Source of the DNA: Conidiobolus incongruus B7586
Lineage: Eukaryota; Entomophthoromycota; Entomophthoromycetes; Entomophthorales; Conidiobolaceae
DNA: 18,039 nucleotides
Direction of reading: 5' to 3'
NCBI GenBank assembly: GCA_000697335.1
Contig: JNEM01015528.1
Coordinates: 1-18,039 of the forward strand
A program made the position numbers and the translations under genes. The notes under the pieces are model-generated. The model searched no databases. It had not been told where the DNA came from and saw only the letters and a list, made by a program, of their open reading frames with translations. Below, piece after piece: positions 1-9,038 of the stretch (the stretch's first letter is position 1; the number at the start of each line of letters is the position of its first letter).

Positions 1-132
1 TATATATATATATATATATTAAAAATATATAATTTCCTATTAACTTTGTATATATTTATTTATTTCAAACTAATAATATGTTTGAAAAATCAGAAATTAA
101 AAAATTTCCCATTATTTCAAATTCAAGGTAAT
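1..132 (-). repeat. Left arm of a long-range inverted repeat
   Basis: The reverse complement of this segment matches 13990-14121 at about 90% identity by eye over roughly 118 bp, plus a TA-rich tail on both copies. A block of about 37 bp is unbroken, including GGGAAATTTTTTAATTTCTG. The segment contains a hairpin: TTTCAAAC at 63-70 and GTTTGAAA at 80-87, with a 9-nt loop. It ends in a TA run at the window edge, so it may extend further left. It could be one end of a large element or one of two dispersed foldback elements in opposite orientation. Confidence 0.85.
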
Positions 133-1498
133 AACAAATTGGTGTTTAAGATTTATAAAAAATTATAATTAAATATATAATATATAAAAATCATAATTAA
201 TTATTTTGTATTTTAGTTAATTAAATATATTAAAATCAATTAAATTAATGTTTTATAAAATCAATATAATTTATATTATATTTATATATAAACAAAGTAA
301 TTTTTATAATATGTATTATCATTTAATAAATACAATGATTTTACCAATTGATCACTAATAAAAATCCAAAGAATTTTTGATTCTATAAAAATATAATTAT
401 AATAAAACTAAGAGAATATTGGATTAAAGAAATATAATTTAATCAGGTTAATTTCACATTATTATGTTGACAAAATTGAAAAATTACAAATATAAAATTA
501 ATATAATAATTAATAAAGAATTCAAACAATTATTAGTCATTCACATTAATTATTGACTAGTTAGTATATTTACATAAATAGGTGTAAATACTGGAATATA
601 GATACAGCTGAAAGACTACAACATTTTTCATTTTATAATTAGCGACTATATTCCTTTTAAATTAGAGCCAATAGTATTCTAATTAATATTATTTTAAAAT
701 ATCATTTATCAAAAGTATTTAGAATACTTCAACTTTCTTATATGATATTTTTATTTAAAGTTGCATTAATGTTCTTATTAAAATTGAATAAGTAATAAAC
801 TGTTTAATTTTTTATTAATTTTTTAATTAATTGAAATCATTAAATAATTTTTAAAAAAAACCTCAATTTTTATTATTATGATTATGATTATTATTGTTAT
901 TGTTATTTATTCAAAAACAAAAGTTTAATTAAAATAAATTTTTTTTTAAAATTAATAAAAATTATTTAATAATTAAATAAATAATTGAATTTAGTAAAAT
1001 TATTAAATGTATATATATATATATATATATAATGGATATTCAAACTACTTTACTATTAAATAGGAAAAAAAATAATACAAAGAGAAAATAAATTTCAACT
1101 TTTGTATAACTAAATTGAGTAATATTAGTGTAAAAAGTACAATGTTAAATTATGATAAATTAATAATTTGTTAAAAAAAGAAAACTAATCAGAGAGAGAG
1201 TGATAAATGAAATCATTATTGTAAAACAAAAAAAAACTTTTTTTTCACCAATCATAAAAAATTTTATAAATTGAGAAAAGAATTTGGTGGTGACTGGAAA
1301 AGAATTGTAAGATTTGAGTAATACAAAGTATAAACGGGTTTTGTATCACTAACAAGATTTTGGGTTTCATATGACATGAAGTTGTTAATTAAAATCCATG
1401 ACTATTAATTTATTATTTAATTACAGCTGTTTTTGGTATATGAGGATATGTTAAAGATATGAAAAGAAGGAGTTAATTTCTTATTATGTACTGGGAAT
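133..1498. other. A+T-rich intergenic region with simple repeats
   Basis: I see no coding region or RNA gene here. It holds an imperfect ATT/GTT trinucleotide tract near 872-911 and a TA run at 1010-1031. The last few hundred bases (about 1250-1498) are somewhat richer in G and lie downstream of the minus-strand gene that ends at 1499, so they may hold its 3' untranslated region. Confidence 0.5.
1010..1031. repeat. TA dinucleotide microsatellite
   Basis: About 11 TA units run without interruption in intergenic DNA. Similar shorter runs lie near 3690-3708 and 10448-10465. Confidence 0.9.
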
Positions 1499-1981
1499 TT
1501 AAATGATCAAAGAGGAGACAACACCGAAGGCAGTGAGTATAGCAGAGAAAGTGGTGGACGCGATAGCATCACTTTCAATGGGTTGAATGGGGGCATTAGT
1601 GGCGGAGGCTTTGGAGGTGGTAGTCTTGGTCTTCGATTCTGAGTTGGATTTTTCAGTAGTAGAGGATTTTCCTTTGGTAGAGGTGGATTCGTCTGAAGTA
1701 GACTTGGCAGATTCAGTCACAGTAGTGGGTGTAGGAGTAGGAGTAGGAGTTTTTTTCTCAATTTTATAAACTGTATAAACACAGTTTTCGAAACATTCCT
1801 CACTACCGCTCTCTCCTGTGCAAGTGTTGATACATTGATTAATCTGTTCAGCTTGTTTTTCATCGGGTTTGGGAAGTTCAAAGCAGTCGGCAAAACATTT
1901 GGCGTTTCCTTTGGTACATCCGCAGGCTTTAGCAGAGTAGATAGAGGCAGAAAGTAAAGTGAGTAATAAAGTTTTTTGCAT
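1499..1981 (-). CDS. Secreted eight-cysteine, Ser/Thr-rich GPI-anchored surface protein (paralogue 1)
   Basis: The 160-residue product has no intron. Residues 1-17 or so form a signal peptide (MQKTLLL start, hydrophobic core). A cysteine domain follows, with Cys at 20, 22, 29, 33, 50, 54, 63 and 67, spaced CxC-x6-CxxxC-x16-CxxxC-x8-CxxxC. A PTPTPTPT stretch and a Ser/Thr/Lys-rich stalk fill about residues 77-130. The C-terminus (about 131-160) has a small-residue site near ESD (136-138) and a hydrophobic tail, the pattern of a GPI-attachment signal. It is inferred to sit at the plasma membrane or cell wall. The domain spacing resembles small cysteine-rich secreted proteins I recall from zygomycete-grade fungi, but I know no assigned function. 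It is the most diverged of three tandem paralogues and lacks the near-identical 5' block the other two share. The ATG at 1979-1981 is fixed by the signal peptide and by a TATAAATA box about 70 nt upstream. Confidence 0.9.
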   Translation of the reverse strand: MQKTLLLTLLSASIYSAKACGCTKGNAKCFADCFELPKPDEKQAEQINQCINTCTGESGSEECFENCVYTVYKIEKKTPTPTPTPTTVTESAKSTSDESTSTKGKSSTTEKSNSESKTKTTTSKASATNAPIQPIESDAIASTTFSAILTAFGVVSSLII

Positions 1982-2049
1982 TTTTAATAGAACAAATAAA
2001 TAAATATTAAAATTAGATCAATGATAAAAAGAAGCACCAATTCATTTTA

Positions 2050-2074
2050 TATTTATACCCAATGGAAAGTCCGA
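2050..2074 (-). promoter_or_regulatory. Candidate core promoter of surface-protein paralogue 1
   Basis: On the minus strand, TATAAATA (2050-2057) lies about 70 nt before the ATG at 1981. Seven bases further upstream is a GAAAGTCCGA element (2065-2074 in plus orientation). Both elements recur at matching places before the two paralogues, which supports a real promoter. A short inverted repeat (GGTTTA, 7-nt loop, TAAACC) lies just upstream, near 2081-2099. Confidence 0.6.
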
Positions 2075-2654
2075 AAGTGGGTTTAACAAGAGTAAACCGT
2101 TCCAATTTGAAAATTCCATTGTAACAGAGTGAAAGAGAAGAAATCAAATATCAAGTGATCCAATCTACTCAAATTAGTTACCCTCTTTTTACTGATTTAA
2201 TTCCTAAAAATAACCTAAATTGTTAAATTGATATACCATTAAAATTAAAGATTAGAATGAGAAACTAGTAGCTATTCTGATTGCCACTAATATGAAAAAT
2301 TAATAAAAAATTTGAAAGAACAATAGATAGAATATTATAAAAGCTTCTAGATAAAAATATGAAAAATGAATATGTCTATATTAAACAATATTATTATTAT
2401 TAAGAGAATTTACTCTAATCTTGATCCCGCTATGTTGTAATATTTAACAAAATACTCTCACGTATCATGGAAGTGGATAACTTATATGAAATAGAAAAAT
2501 TGATCCATTTTGAAAATCAATCAATCAATCAAATCAATTGATTATCAACTGGATTGTTTTCCTACTCACTAAAGATTTATTAATAAAACATAAGTTTATT
2601 ATAAGTGTGATTTAATTACAAGATGTGAAGTTTTAAATAAATCCTTACAATGAA
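2075..2654. other. Intergenic region between paralogues 1 and 2
   Basis: This A+T-rich spacer shows no supported gene. It contains a small AATC tandem tract near 2513-2535, followed by a CAATTGATT palindromic patch. It should hold the upstream region of paralogue 1 and the 3' end of the paralogue 2 transcript. Confidence 0.5.
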
Positions 2655-3182
2655 TTAAAGGAAGAAGGAAGCAGCAATACCGAAAGCGGTGAGCATGCTG
2701 GAGAAGGTAGCAGAAGAAATGGCGTCGCCACCAATGGGTTGAACGGCAGAGGTTTCAGAGGAAGAGGATTTGGTAGTGGTAGCCCTGGGCTTGGAGGTGG
2801 CTTCTGCACTGGCAGAGCTAGTAGATTTGTCAGCAGTAGAAGTAGATTCCTTCTTTTCTTCGGTAGAGGAAGAGGTGGGCTCAACAGTAGTAGTCTTGGG
2901 AGGAGCAACAGTGGTGGGAGAAGGAACTCGAGCGGAGGAAGATTGGCCATTCTTTTGGTAGTCCTTGTAAATTTGATTGATGCAGTTATTGAAGCAATCA
3001 TCACCATCACCATTTTCAGTACATTTGGTAACACATTCGTTAGTCTTATCAGTTTGTTCTTCGGTAGGATCAGGAAGTTTGAAACACCTTGCAAGGCATG
3101 TCACATCACCCTTGCCACAGCCACAATTATTGGCAGCAAAGACAGTAGCAGAGAAAATAGAAAGCAACAAAGTCTTTTGCAT
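2655..3182 (-). CDS. Secreted eight-cysteine, Ser/Thr-rich GPI-anchored surface protein (paralogue 2)
   Basis: The product has 175 residues and no intron. The signal peptide (about 1-17, ending near FAAN) leads into a compact domain with eight cysteines at the same positions as paralogue 1 (20, 22, 29, 33, 50, 54, 63, 67). This domain also has the LPDPT turn at 36-40 that follows the fourth cysteine. Residues about 80-145 are rich in Ser, Thr, Pro and Ala, a likely O-glycosylated stalk. The tail has GGD at 151-153, then DAISSATFSS and a hydrophobic end, which fits GPI anchoring. It shares its first 34 residues exactly with paralogue 3. High G+C and a clean frame against A+T-rich flanks support active coding. 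Overlapping frames on both strands are shadows of this gene. The function is unknown; a wall structural protein, adhesin or ligand-binding surface protein would all fit. Confidence 0.92.
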   Translation of the reverse strand: MQKTLLLSIFSATVFAANNCGCGKGDVTCLARCFKLPDPTEEQTDKTNECVTKCTENGDGDDCFNNCINQIYKDYQKNGQSSSARVPSPTTVAPPKTTTVEPTSSSTEEKKESTSTADKSTSSASAEATSKPRATTTKSSSSETSAVQPIGGDAISSATFSSMLTAFGIAASFFL

Positions 3183-3254
3183 TTTAATTAATTAAATCAA
3201 TAAATAAATATAAAAGTTGATCAAAAATACAAGAACAAAGAAGTCGGATTTATG

Positions 3255-3279
3255 TATTTATACATCCATGAAATTCCGA
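3255..3279 (-). promoter_or_regulatory. Candidate core promoter of surface-protein paralogue 2
   Basis: On the minus strand, TATAAATA (3255-3262) lies about 73 nt before the ATG at 3182. GAAATTCCGA (3270-3279, plus orientation) sits 7 nt upstream of it. The spacing almost equals that of paralogue 1. The leader between box and ATG is also similar, rich in AATAAATAAATA. Confidence 0.6.
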
Positions 3280-4053
3280 TAATAGGATGAATATTAATTT
3301 ACACATACTCATTAGTAATTGGCATAGGTCATGGATTGATGAAAGATCATATTTTTAATTTAAAATTATCAATCTAGTGTAACTTGAAGTGGCCCTAAAA
3401 TTAGGCATAACATCACACTATTTGCGAAATCATCTTGACATTATATTGCAGACTCGATTTTAAACAAATACATGTCAGAATTTGGATAAGCGGCTCAAAC
3501 TTACATAATAGCTTCCCATTAAAACAAATAATAAAATATTCAATATCCTGATAAAGATTAAAATAATCCAATATATTATTTATTAATATAACCACAAATG
3601 AATTAAGAGTATTATCTCATTCAAGTATTATTTTTCAATTTAAGAAATTTTAAGATGAATTAATGAATTTAAATAATAAAATTTTCTTTATATATATATA
3701 TATATATTAAATTAGAAATTTATCATAAAATTATTATTGAAAATAATAAAATAAATAAAAATTTTTTTAATAAAAATTATATTATATTAATATTTAAATA
3801 ATGTATACATAAAAAGATGTTAAAGATTAATTAGTTATAACAATAATAACAATGATAGCTTTAAATTAGACAATCTCTGAATTTGATAGTTATCAAAAAA
3901 TGTCAAGTGATTAACCCCTAGCTAATACTAATTAGAATTAGTTATCATTTATTATTTTAATCAAAAAATTTATTAATGTTGATGATAGGAGTGATGATAT
4001 TTTGTTAATGATAATGATTAAATTAGTAGATTGGTAGATTATGCTCAGTTCAT
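3280..4053. other. Intergenic region between paralogues 2 and 3
   Basis: No supported gene. A 60-codon minus-strand open frame at 3413-3595 has no family resemblance and skewed A+T-driven composition, so I treat it as chance. A TA run lies near 3690-3708. Confidence 0.5.
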
Positions 4054-4611
4054 TCAGATAATCAGAGATGCGACGATACTAAAAGATGTGAGCATGATTG
4101 AGAAGGTTGTAGAAGAAATGGCATCGCCACCGACAGGTTGAATTGAGGATGAGCCTTGAGCACTGTTACCGGCTCTGGTCGTAGTAGCTCTGGGTTTAGA
4201 AGCATTATCACCACCTGCAGAAGTTGAAGAGCTATCCGATGATGACGATGTCGAATCAGTGTTGGAAGCATCTTTGATGGTAGTCACTTTGGTAGATGGA
4301 GCGGCAGTAGTAGGAGTATTGGGAGGCTGAGAAATGGTGGTTGGAGTTTGGACAGGAGGAATAGTGGGGGTTTGACCATTTTTTTGATGATCTTTGAAGA
4401 TTTGATTGATGCAATTGTTGAAACAGTCATCGCCACCACCATTGTCAGTACAGGAAGTCACGCAATCGTTGGTCTTGTTGGTTTGGTCATCGGTGGGATC
4501 AGGAAGTCTGAAACATCTTGCAAGGCATGTCACATCACCCTTGCCACAGCCACAATTATTGGCAGCAAAGACAGTAGCAGAGAAAATAGAAAGTAACAAA
4601 GTCTTTTGCAT
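4054..4611 (-). CDS. Secreted eight-cysteine, Ser/Thr-rich GPI-anchored surface protein (paralogue 3)
   Basis: The product has 185 residues, no intron and a TGA stop (the other two use TAA). It has the same architecture as its neighbours: a signal peptide, eight cysteines at the same positions, a long stalk (about 80-155) and a tail with QPVGGDAISS followed by a hydrophobic segment typical of a GPI signal. The stalk is the longest and most different part, with a Pro/Thr-rich first half and runs of Ser and Asp after it. The cysteine domain differs from paralogue 2 by scattered substitutions. By contrast, the first 34 codons and the bases just upstream of the ATG differ by a single nucleotide. 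Upstream lie a TATAAATA box and a GAAATTCGG element. It is the first gene of the tandem array in transcription order. Confidence 0.92.
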   Translation of the reverse strand: MQKTLLLSIFSATVFAANNCGCGKGDVTCLARCFRLPDPTDDQTNKTNDCVTSCTDNGGGDDCFNNCINQIFKDHQKNGQTPTIPPVQTPTTISQPPNTPTTAAPSTKVTTIKDASNTDSTSSSSDSSSTSAGGDNASKPRATTTRAGNSAQGSSSIQPVGGDAISSTTFSIMLTSFSIVASLII

Positions 4612-4688
4612 TTTAAATAGAACTCAAAAGTATAAATAAATATTTAAAATTGATTATAATCTCGAAATCAGAGAGATCCCTTGCCAAG

Positions 4689-4720
4689 TATTTATACTAG
4701 AATTAGGATCGGAAATTCGG
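4689..4720 (-). promoter_or_regulatory. Candidate core promoter of surface-protein paralogue 3
   Basis: On the minus strand, TATAAATA (4689-4696) lies about 78 nt before the ATG at 4611. Upstream is GATCGGAAATTCGG (4707-4720, plus orientation), which holds the GAAATTC core of the other two promoters, here flanked by CGG on both sides. The gap to the TATA box is 15 nt instead of 7. Confidence 0.55.
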
Positions 4721-7380
4721 TTCAATAATATACACTCCTATGAACTTTTGCAATGTAATGAATTGCAATGTTGAATATTAATATAATTAATAAATAAATT
4801 AATGAATCTAATATTGGTTAGTTGATCACAGTTCGAGGTATATCATTCATCATATTAACCTTAACAAAACAAGAGATAAATATCTTTAATAAAAGCTTTA
4901 GATCTTGCAAATAAAATGAAATGGTTTATATAATTAAATAAAAATCAAATTTTTCGCTCAAATTTTTTCAGTAAAAAATTATTTAAATCAAATATAAATT
5001 AAATCAAAAATCAAGAAATGCGCGAAATTAAAATAATTTTTTTACTAGTAAATTATGGTCAATAACTTTAAAAATCTATAAATAGAATAAAAAATTATTT
5101 CAGCTAGGGTGAGAACAAATTAAAATTAAGAATTTAATTATGTTCAGGGAATTATTAATTAACTAATAGTTATGAATGAAATCATAGGACATCAATAATC
5201 AAAAATAAAATAATTAATTTTAAATCTAGGAAAGAGTCAATTGGATTGTAAAATTGGAATTTTTTTCAACTCCTTGCAACTAACCTTTATCTCCTTTTTT
5301 CAATTCTTGGAAAATTCAAATTTCTCCTGGGTCCAATTTAAATTTCAAAATCAAAAATAGGATATTTGATTTTAATCTCGAACCAAGTGTCAAATTTGAT
5401 TATAGGATTTTTAGATGAATGGTAATATTAATTGGCACATTTGACTATTTTGTTATTAATAATGCTTTAGTAAATTTTTATCGCAGATAATTAATTTTAT
5501 CCTCTTCGTTCTTTACTCAGCTTTGGATTTATAAAAGTGATTAAAAAGTAGGGTTACTGATATCAATGAAATCTCAAATCTTATCTTAAATCATGACTCC
5601 AAGAGCTATATTTTTTTGTTGACATGAAAAAACAATCCATTTAAAATTAGTCCAAAGGAAAAATATCAAAATAACAAACCAACAAAATATATTCAAAAAA
5701 TTAATATAAAACATCCGACAGCCTATATAATTTATAATCTGTTTAACTAATTATATTAACTAAATAGTCTAAATTTTTATATTCAATAGATCTCAAAAAT
5801 TTTTTCATTTGTCAAGTTGAAATCGATTGATAGATTTTATCAGATATGAATGATTTAATTCTTTTATTAGTGTTTAATAGATCAACTTATCTTTAATTCA
5901 TTAGCAGTTATGTTGTTAATTTTATTATTAATATATCCAAATCTATCAGTCAATATATATTTAATACAAAATATTAAACATATTCAACTTTGACCCCAAA
6001 TTACCATCTATTAAAAACAACGATTTAATATTATTGACAACTGATTTCACAAGTATTGTTGATATATTAATTATAATATCTTCAAATAAACAATGAATGA
6101 TTAATAAATTTTATTAAAGATTGTTAAAGTAAATGAATGAATTCAGATTTATTAATATAAAAATCAAATACCTATGATATAAGTTCCATAATTATTAAAT
6201 TAATATTTTGATAAACATATTATTAAATTATTTATATTGGATGTTATTATGAATTATTGAAATCATTATAAAATCAATATATAGTAATGATTGATGGTAT
6301 ATTCCAAAGATATAGCATTTAAGTGAATGATTTCAAAAAAATAAATAACGAAATGCCATTATAGTATAGTAATCAATGTCATATTCAAAACTATCATAAG
6401 GTTGTATATTTTAAAATATATTGACTATACAATTAGATCTCCAATTTTGCAAAGACATAATGATATCATTTGCCAAGTCGATTTGATAAAAAAATTTAAT
6501 AATTTTTAAAATATTAAAATACATATATTTCAATATATATATATATATATATATATACATAAATTTTCATTAATTGGTTAAAATGATCTATTATAATTTA
6601 TATTTCAATAATATTCAAATTAATATAGTAATCAGAGATATAGCTTTTAGAAGTCAATTATTTTTCAATATTTTGATAAATATAACTTTAATATTCTCTA
6701 AAAGCATCAATTATTATATACAAATTATAACCATTATTAAAATATCCAACAAAAATATATGAATAATAATGTAATAATATTAGTATTGATATTTGTTTAT
6801 TAAACAATTTCAAGATTACAGCGATAGTCACTTTGAGTAATTGTTAATTATTCTCAATCATTAAAAATATTCGGCTATTTTATATATAGTATTATAAAGC
6901 TAAGAAACTTTGAGTGTTAATATTAATATTATCTAATTAGTGAATTTATTACAAAATAATATCGCTAGAATTATTTTTATATGAAAGACTTTTTAAGTTA
7001 AAATATAAATTATTGTTATAAGGTAAATTATAAAAAATATAATATTTCACTCAAGTTAATAACATTTATTATTGTGAATTTAATAGTTATTGAATGATGA
7101 AATTTTATGATCCGTCATTAAATAAATAACATTTGAAATGGTAGCAGATTTAATTTAAAAATAATAGATAAATATTAAAATTAATATTAATACATTTTCT
7201 ATTAAATATCATACAATACTACATCTAATAACCCATCAATACATTCTATTTTAAAATCAAGTTACTAAAAATTGGAAATATTGATTATGGTAACTAAGAT
7301 CCCATAAAATTGAAAATCAACTTCGAGAAATTTAACGTGTCTAACATTTAGTGACTTTAAAAAATTAATTCACCATTACA
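4721..7380. other. Large A+T-rich intergenic region
   Basis: About 2.7 kb separates the surface-protein array from ALG13, with no gene I can support. I read it for split genes, tRNA-like TTCGA arms and transposon ends and found none. The stretch about 5223-5560 is less A+T rich than its surroundings, with pyrimidine-rich patches such as CTTTATCTCC, but has no consistent frame. A TA run sits at 6533-6557. A 62-codon frame at 6574-6762 is nearly all Ile, Asn, Tyr and Lys and is judged spurious. Confidence 0.5.
6533..6557. repeat. TA dinucleotide microsatellite
   Basis: About 12 uninterrupted AT units in intergenic DNA. Confidence 0.9.
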
Positions 7381-7920
7381 ATGCCAAATAGCACACTATT
7401 CGTAACTGTAGGCTCTACAAAATTTGATGAACTAATCAATACAGTCACCCAACCAGATTTCATTAATAACTTAATCAATAAAAAATTCAAAAAATTATTG
7501 ATTCAATATGGCAATAGTAACATAAAACCAATTCAAAATTTATTCCAAGATCATTCAGAATTATTAAAAAGCATTGAAATTGACTATTACGATTTTAAAC
7601 CCAGTATCACGGAAGATATGATCCATTCCGATATAATTCTAAGTCATGGAGGATCTGGAACAATCCTCGAAGGATTAAAATACTCCAAAAAATTATGCGT
7701 GATTAACAATCCCAATCTGATGGATAATCACCAACTTGAACTGATAGAAGCATTCTCCAACCAAGGCTACATCATTCACCTCGATCTTGACAACCTTATT
7801 ACAACATTCAATGACATTGACTGGGAATGTATAAATCTAAACCAATTCAAATCGAATAATGGACAATTATTCAATAATTTGATAAAAGATCACTTAATTA
7901 AAAAGAAAAAATTAATTTAA
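7381..7920 (+). CDS. ALG13: ALG13, UDP-GlcNAc transferase catalytic subunit
   Basis: The single-exon, 179-residue product matches the short eukaryotic Alg13 family (yeast and human forms are of similar size). Recognisable parts are the N-terminal FVTVGSTKFDELI (7-19), the glycosyltransferase-28 nucleotide-sugar loop SHGGSGTILEG (88-98) and NPNLMDNHQLEL (110-121). Alg13 is cytosolic and is recruited to the ER face by the membrane protein Alg14. Together they add the second GlcNAc to dolichol-PP-GlcNAc in N-glycan assembly. The start is fixed by the conserved N-terminus. The Lys-rich end (KKKKLI) is a minor oddity. The gene converges on VMA7, with 58 bp between the two stop codons. Alg14 is not in this window. 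Confidence 0.95.
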   Translation: MPNSTLFVTVGSTKFDELINTVTQPDFINNLINKKFKKLLIQYGNSNIKPIQNLFQDHSELLKSIEIDYYDFKPSITEDMIHSDIILSHGGSGTILEGLKYSKKLCVINNPNLMDNHQLELIEAFSNQGYIIHLDLDNLITTFNDIDWECINLNQFKSNNGQLFNNLIKDHLIKKKKLI

Positions 7921-7978
7921 AAAATAAAACCTTTTAATCCTATAAAAATTACTATTTATTATTATATTAAAAATAAAA

Positions 7979-8556
7979 TTATTCACCGAATAAACGTTGA
8001 ACTCTAGTTAAGATAGTATCTTTAGCAGGATCTAAAAATTTTATATTAATAAATAAATAAAAAATAATAAAATTTTATAATTATTACCATAGGGATGGTC
8101 CTTAGAAGGAATTTCCAAAACAGCTGGGAAAGCAGCTTGGTGAGCTTCAATTAATGGTCGAATTTCTTCAGCAATCTAATATATAAATTAATAGATATAT
8201 CAATTTTAACGAAATCTATATTCTATTACATGTTGATTAATTAAAATAATAGCAATATCTTTTCTTTCAATAAATTGATTAAAACTTTCTTCAATAGTAC
8301 TTAAAGTAGTTTCTAAGTTTAATTAATATTTTATTGAGAATAAATAATATTAAATTACTTACTCTTATCAACTACTAAAAAATTACTATTTTGTTTATTA
8401 TCAATATGACCAACTCCTGCTAATAATAAACCTGTGACAGTATCCTAAAACCTGATGAATAACAAAAAAATGACAATAGTGAAATAAAATTACTTCATCT
8501 CCAATAACAGCTAAAAAATTTCGATTTTTATTTTTCTGTTGTTGATTTTGAGCCAT
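7979..8556 (-). CDS. VMA7: V-type ATPase subunit F (Vma7), five exons
   Basis: Five exons read on the minus strand: 8494-8556, 8363-8444, 8230-8312, 8088-8175 and 7979-8031. They join to a 122-residue protein (yeast Vma7 has about 118). The four introns are 49, 50, 54 and 56 nt, each GT-AG with reading phase preserved. Family signatures read through the junctions: [16 protein letters not shown] near the N-terminus, [15 protein letters not shown] in the middle, then [12 protein letters not shown] and the terminal RVQRLFGE. Subunit F belongs to the central rotor stalk of the V1 sector, which couples ATP hydrolysis to proton pumping at vacuolar and endosomal membranes. No exon is long enough to stand out alone, so simple ORF searches miss the gene. 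The ATG at 8554-8556 opens a short Gln/Asn/Lys-rich extension before the conserved core. Confidence 0.95.
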
Positions 8557-9038
8557 TTTAAAATTATTTTAACTGAATATATGTATATAAATAAATAAAT
8601 ATAAATATATATATATATGTATTATTAATTGAGTTTAAATGGGGATTTTAAGACTGATTTTTTAGTGTGATTATTTGGATTCTATTCAGTTGATCAATGA
8701 TAATTTATTATTATGGGATGATATTATTATTTTGAGTTGTGATATAATTCAATTGAATTAATTTTATTAATTTTAATAAAATTAATGCTAAATAAATATT
8801 AAATCAATATAATTTTTTTTTCATTTTAAATTAAATTTATAATAACTTTTAATAATAATTTGAATATTATTTAAAATATTCTATTGAATAACATAATATT
8901 ATATACATAATGAATATAAAATAAATAAAAATATATTTCAAAATATTAAAAATTATGAATTAAAATGTATTCTATAAAAAAATATATTAAATGAATATAT
9001 AGAAAAGTCATATATAAAAAACTGTCCCAATGTTCCAT
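8557..9038. other. Intergenic region between VMA7 and eIF3m
   Basis: This segment holds the VMA7 upstream region and the 3' flank of eIF3m. It is A+T rich, with a mixed TATAAATA/TATATATA tract at about 8577-8622. That tract could contain a TATA element for VMA7, but is too repetitive to place one. No gene seen. Confidence 0.5.

Noticed and set aside
1587-1769. Plus-strand open frame rich in Val and Gly
   Set aside because: It is the shadow of the Pro/Thr repeat and stalk of surface-protein paralogue 1 on the other strand. The same applies to plus-strand frames over the two paralogues and to the 88-codon frame over eIF3m.
2645-3094. 149-codon minus-strand frame overlapping paralogue 2
   Set aside because: It is a +1 shadow of the stalk, made of Leu and Pro runs from Ser/Thr codons, with no signal peptide of its own.
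3413-3595. 60-codon minus-strand frame
   Set aside because: Low-complexity A+T composition, no recognisable motif, and no conserved counterpart near the paralogues.
6574-6762. 62-codon plus-strand frame next to the TA run
   Set aside because: Nearly all Ile, Asn, Tyr and Lys; expected by chance in such A+T-rich DNA.
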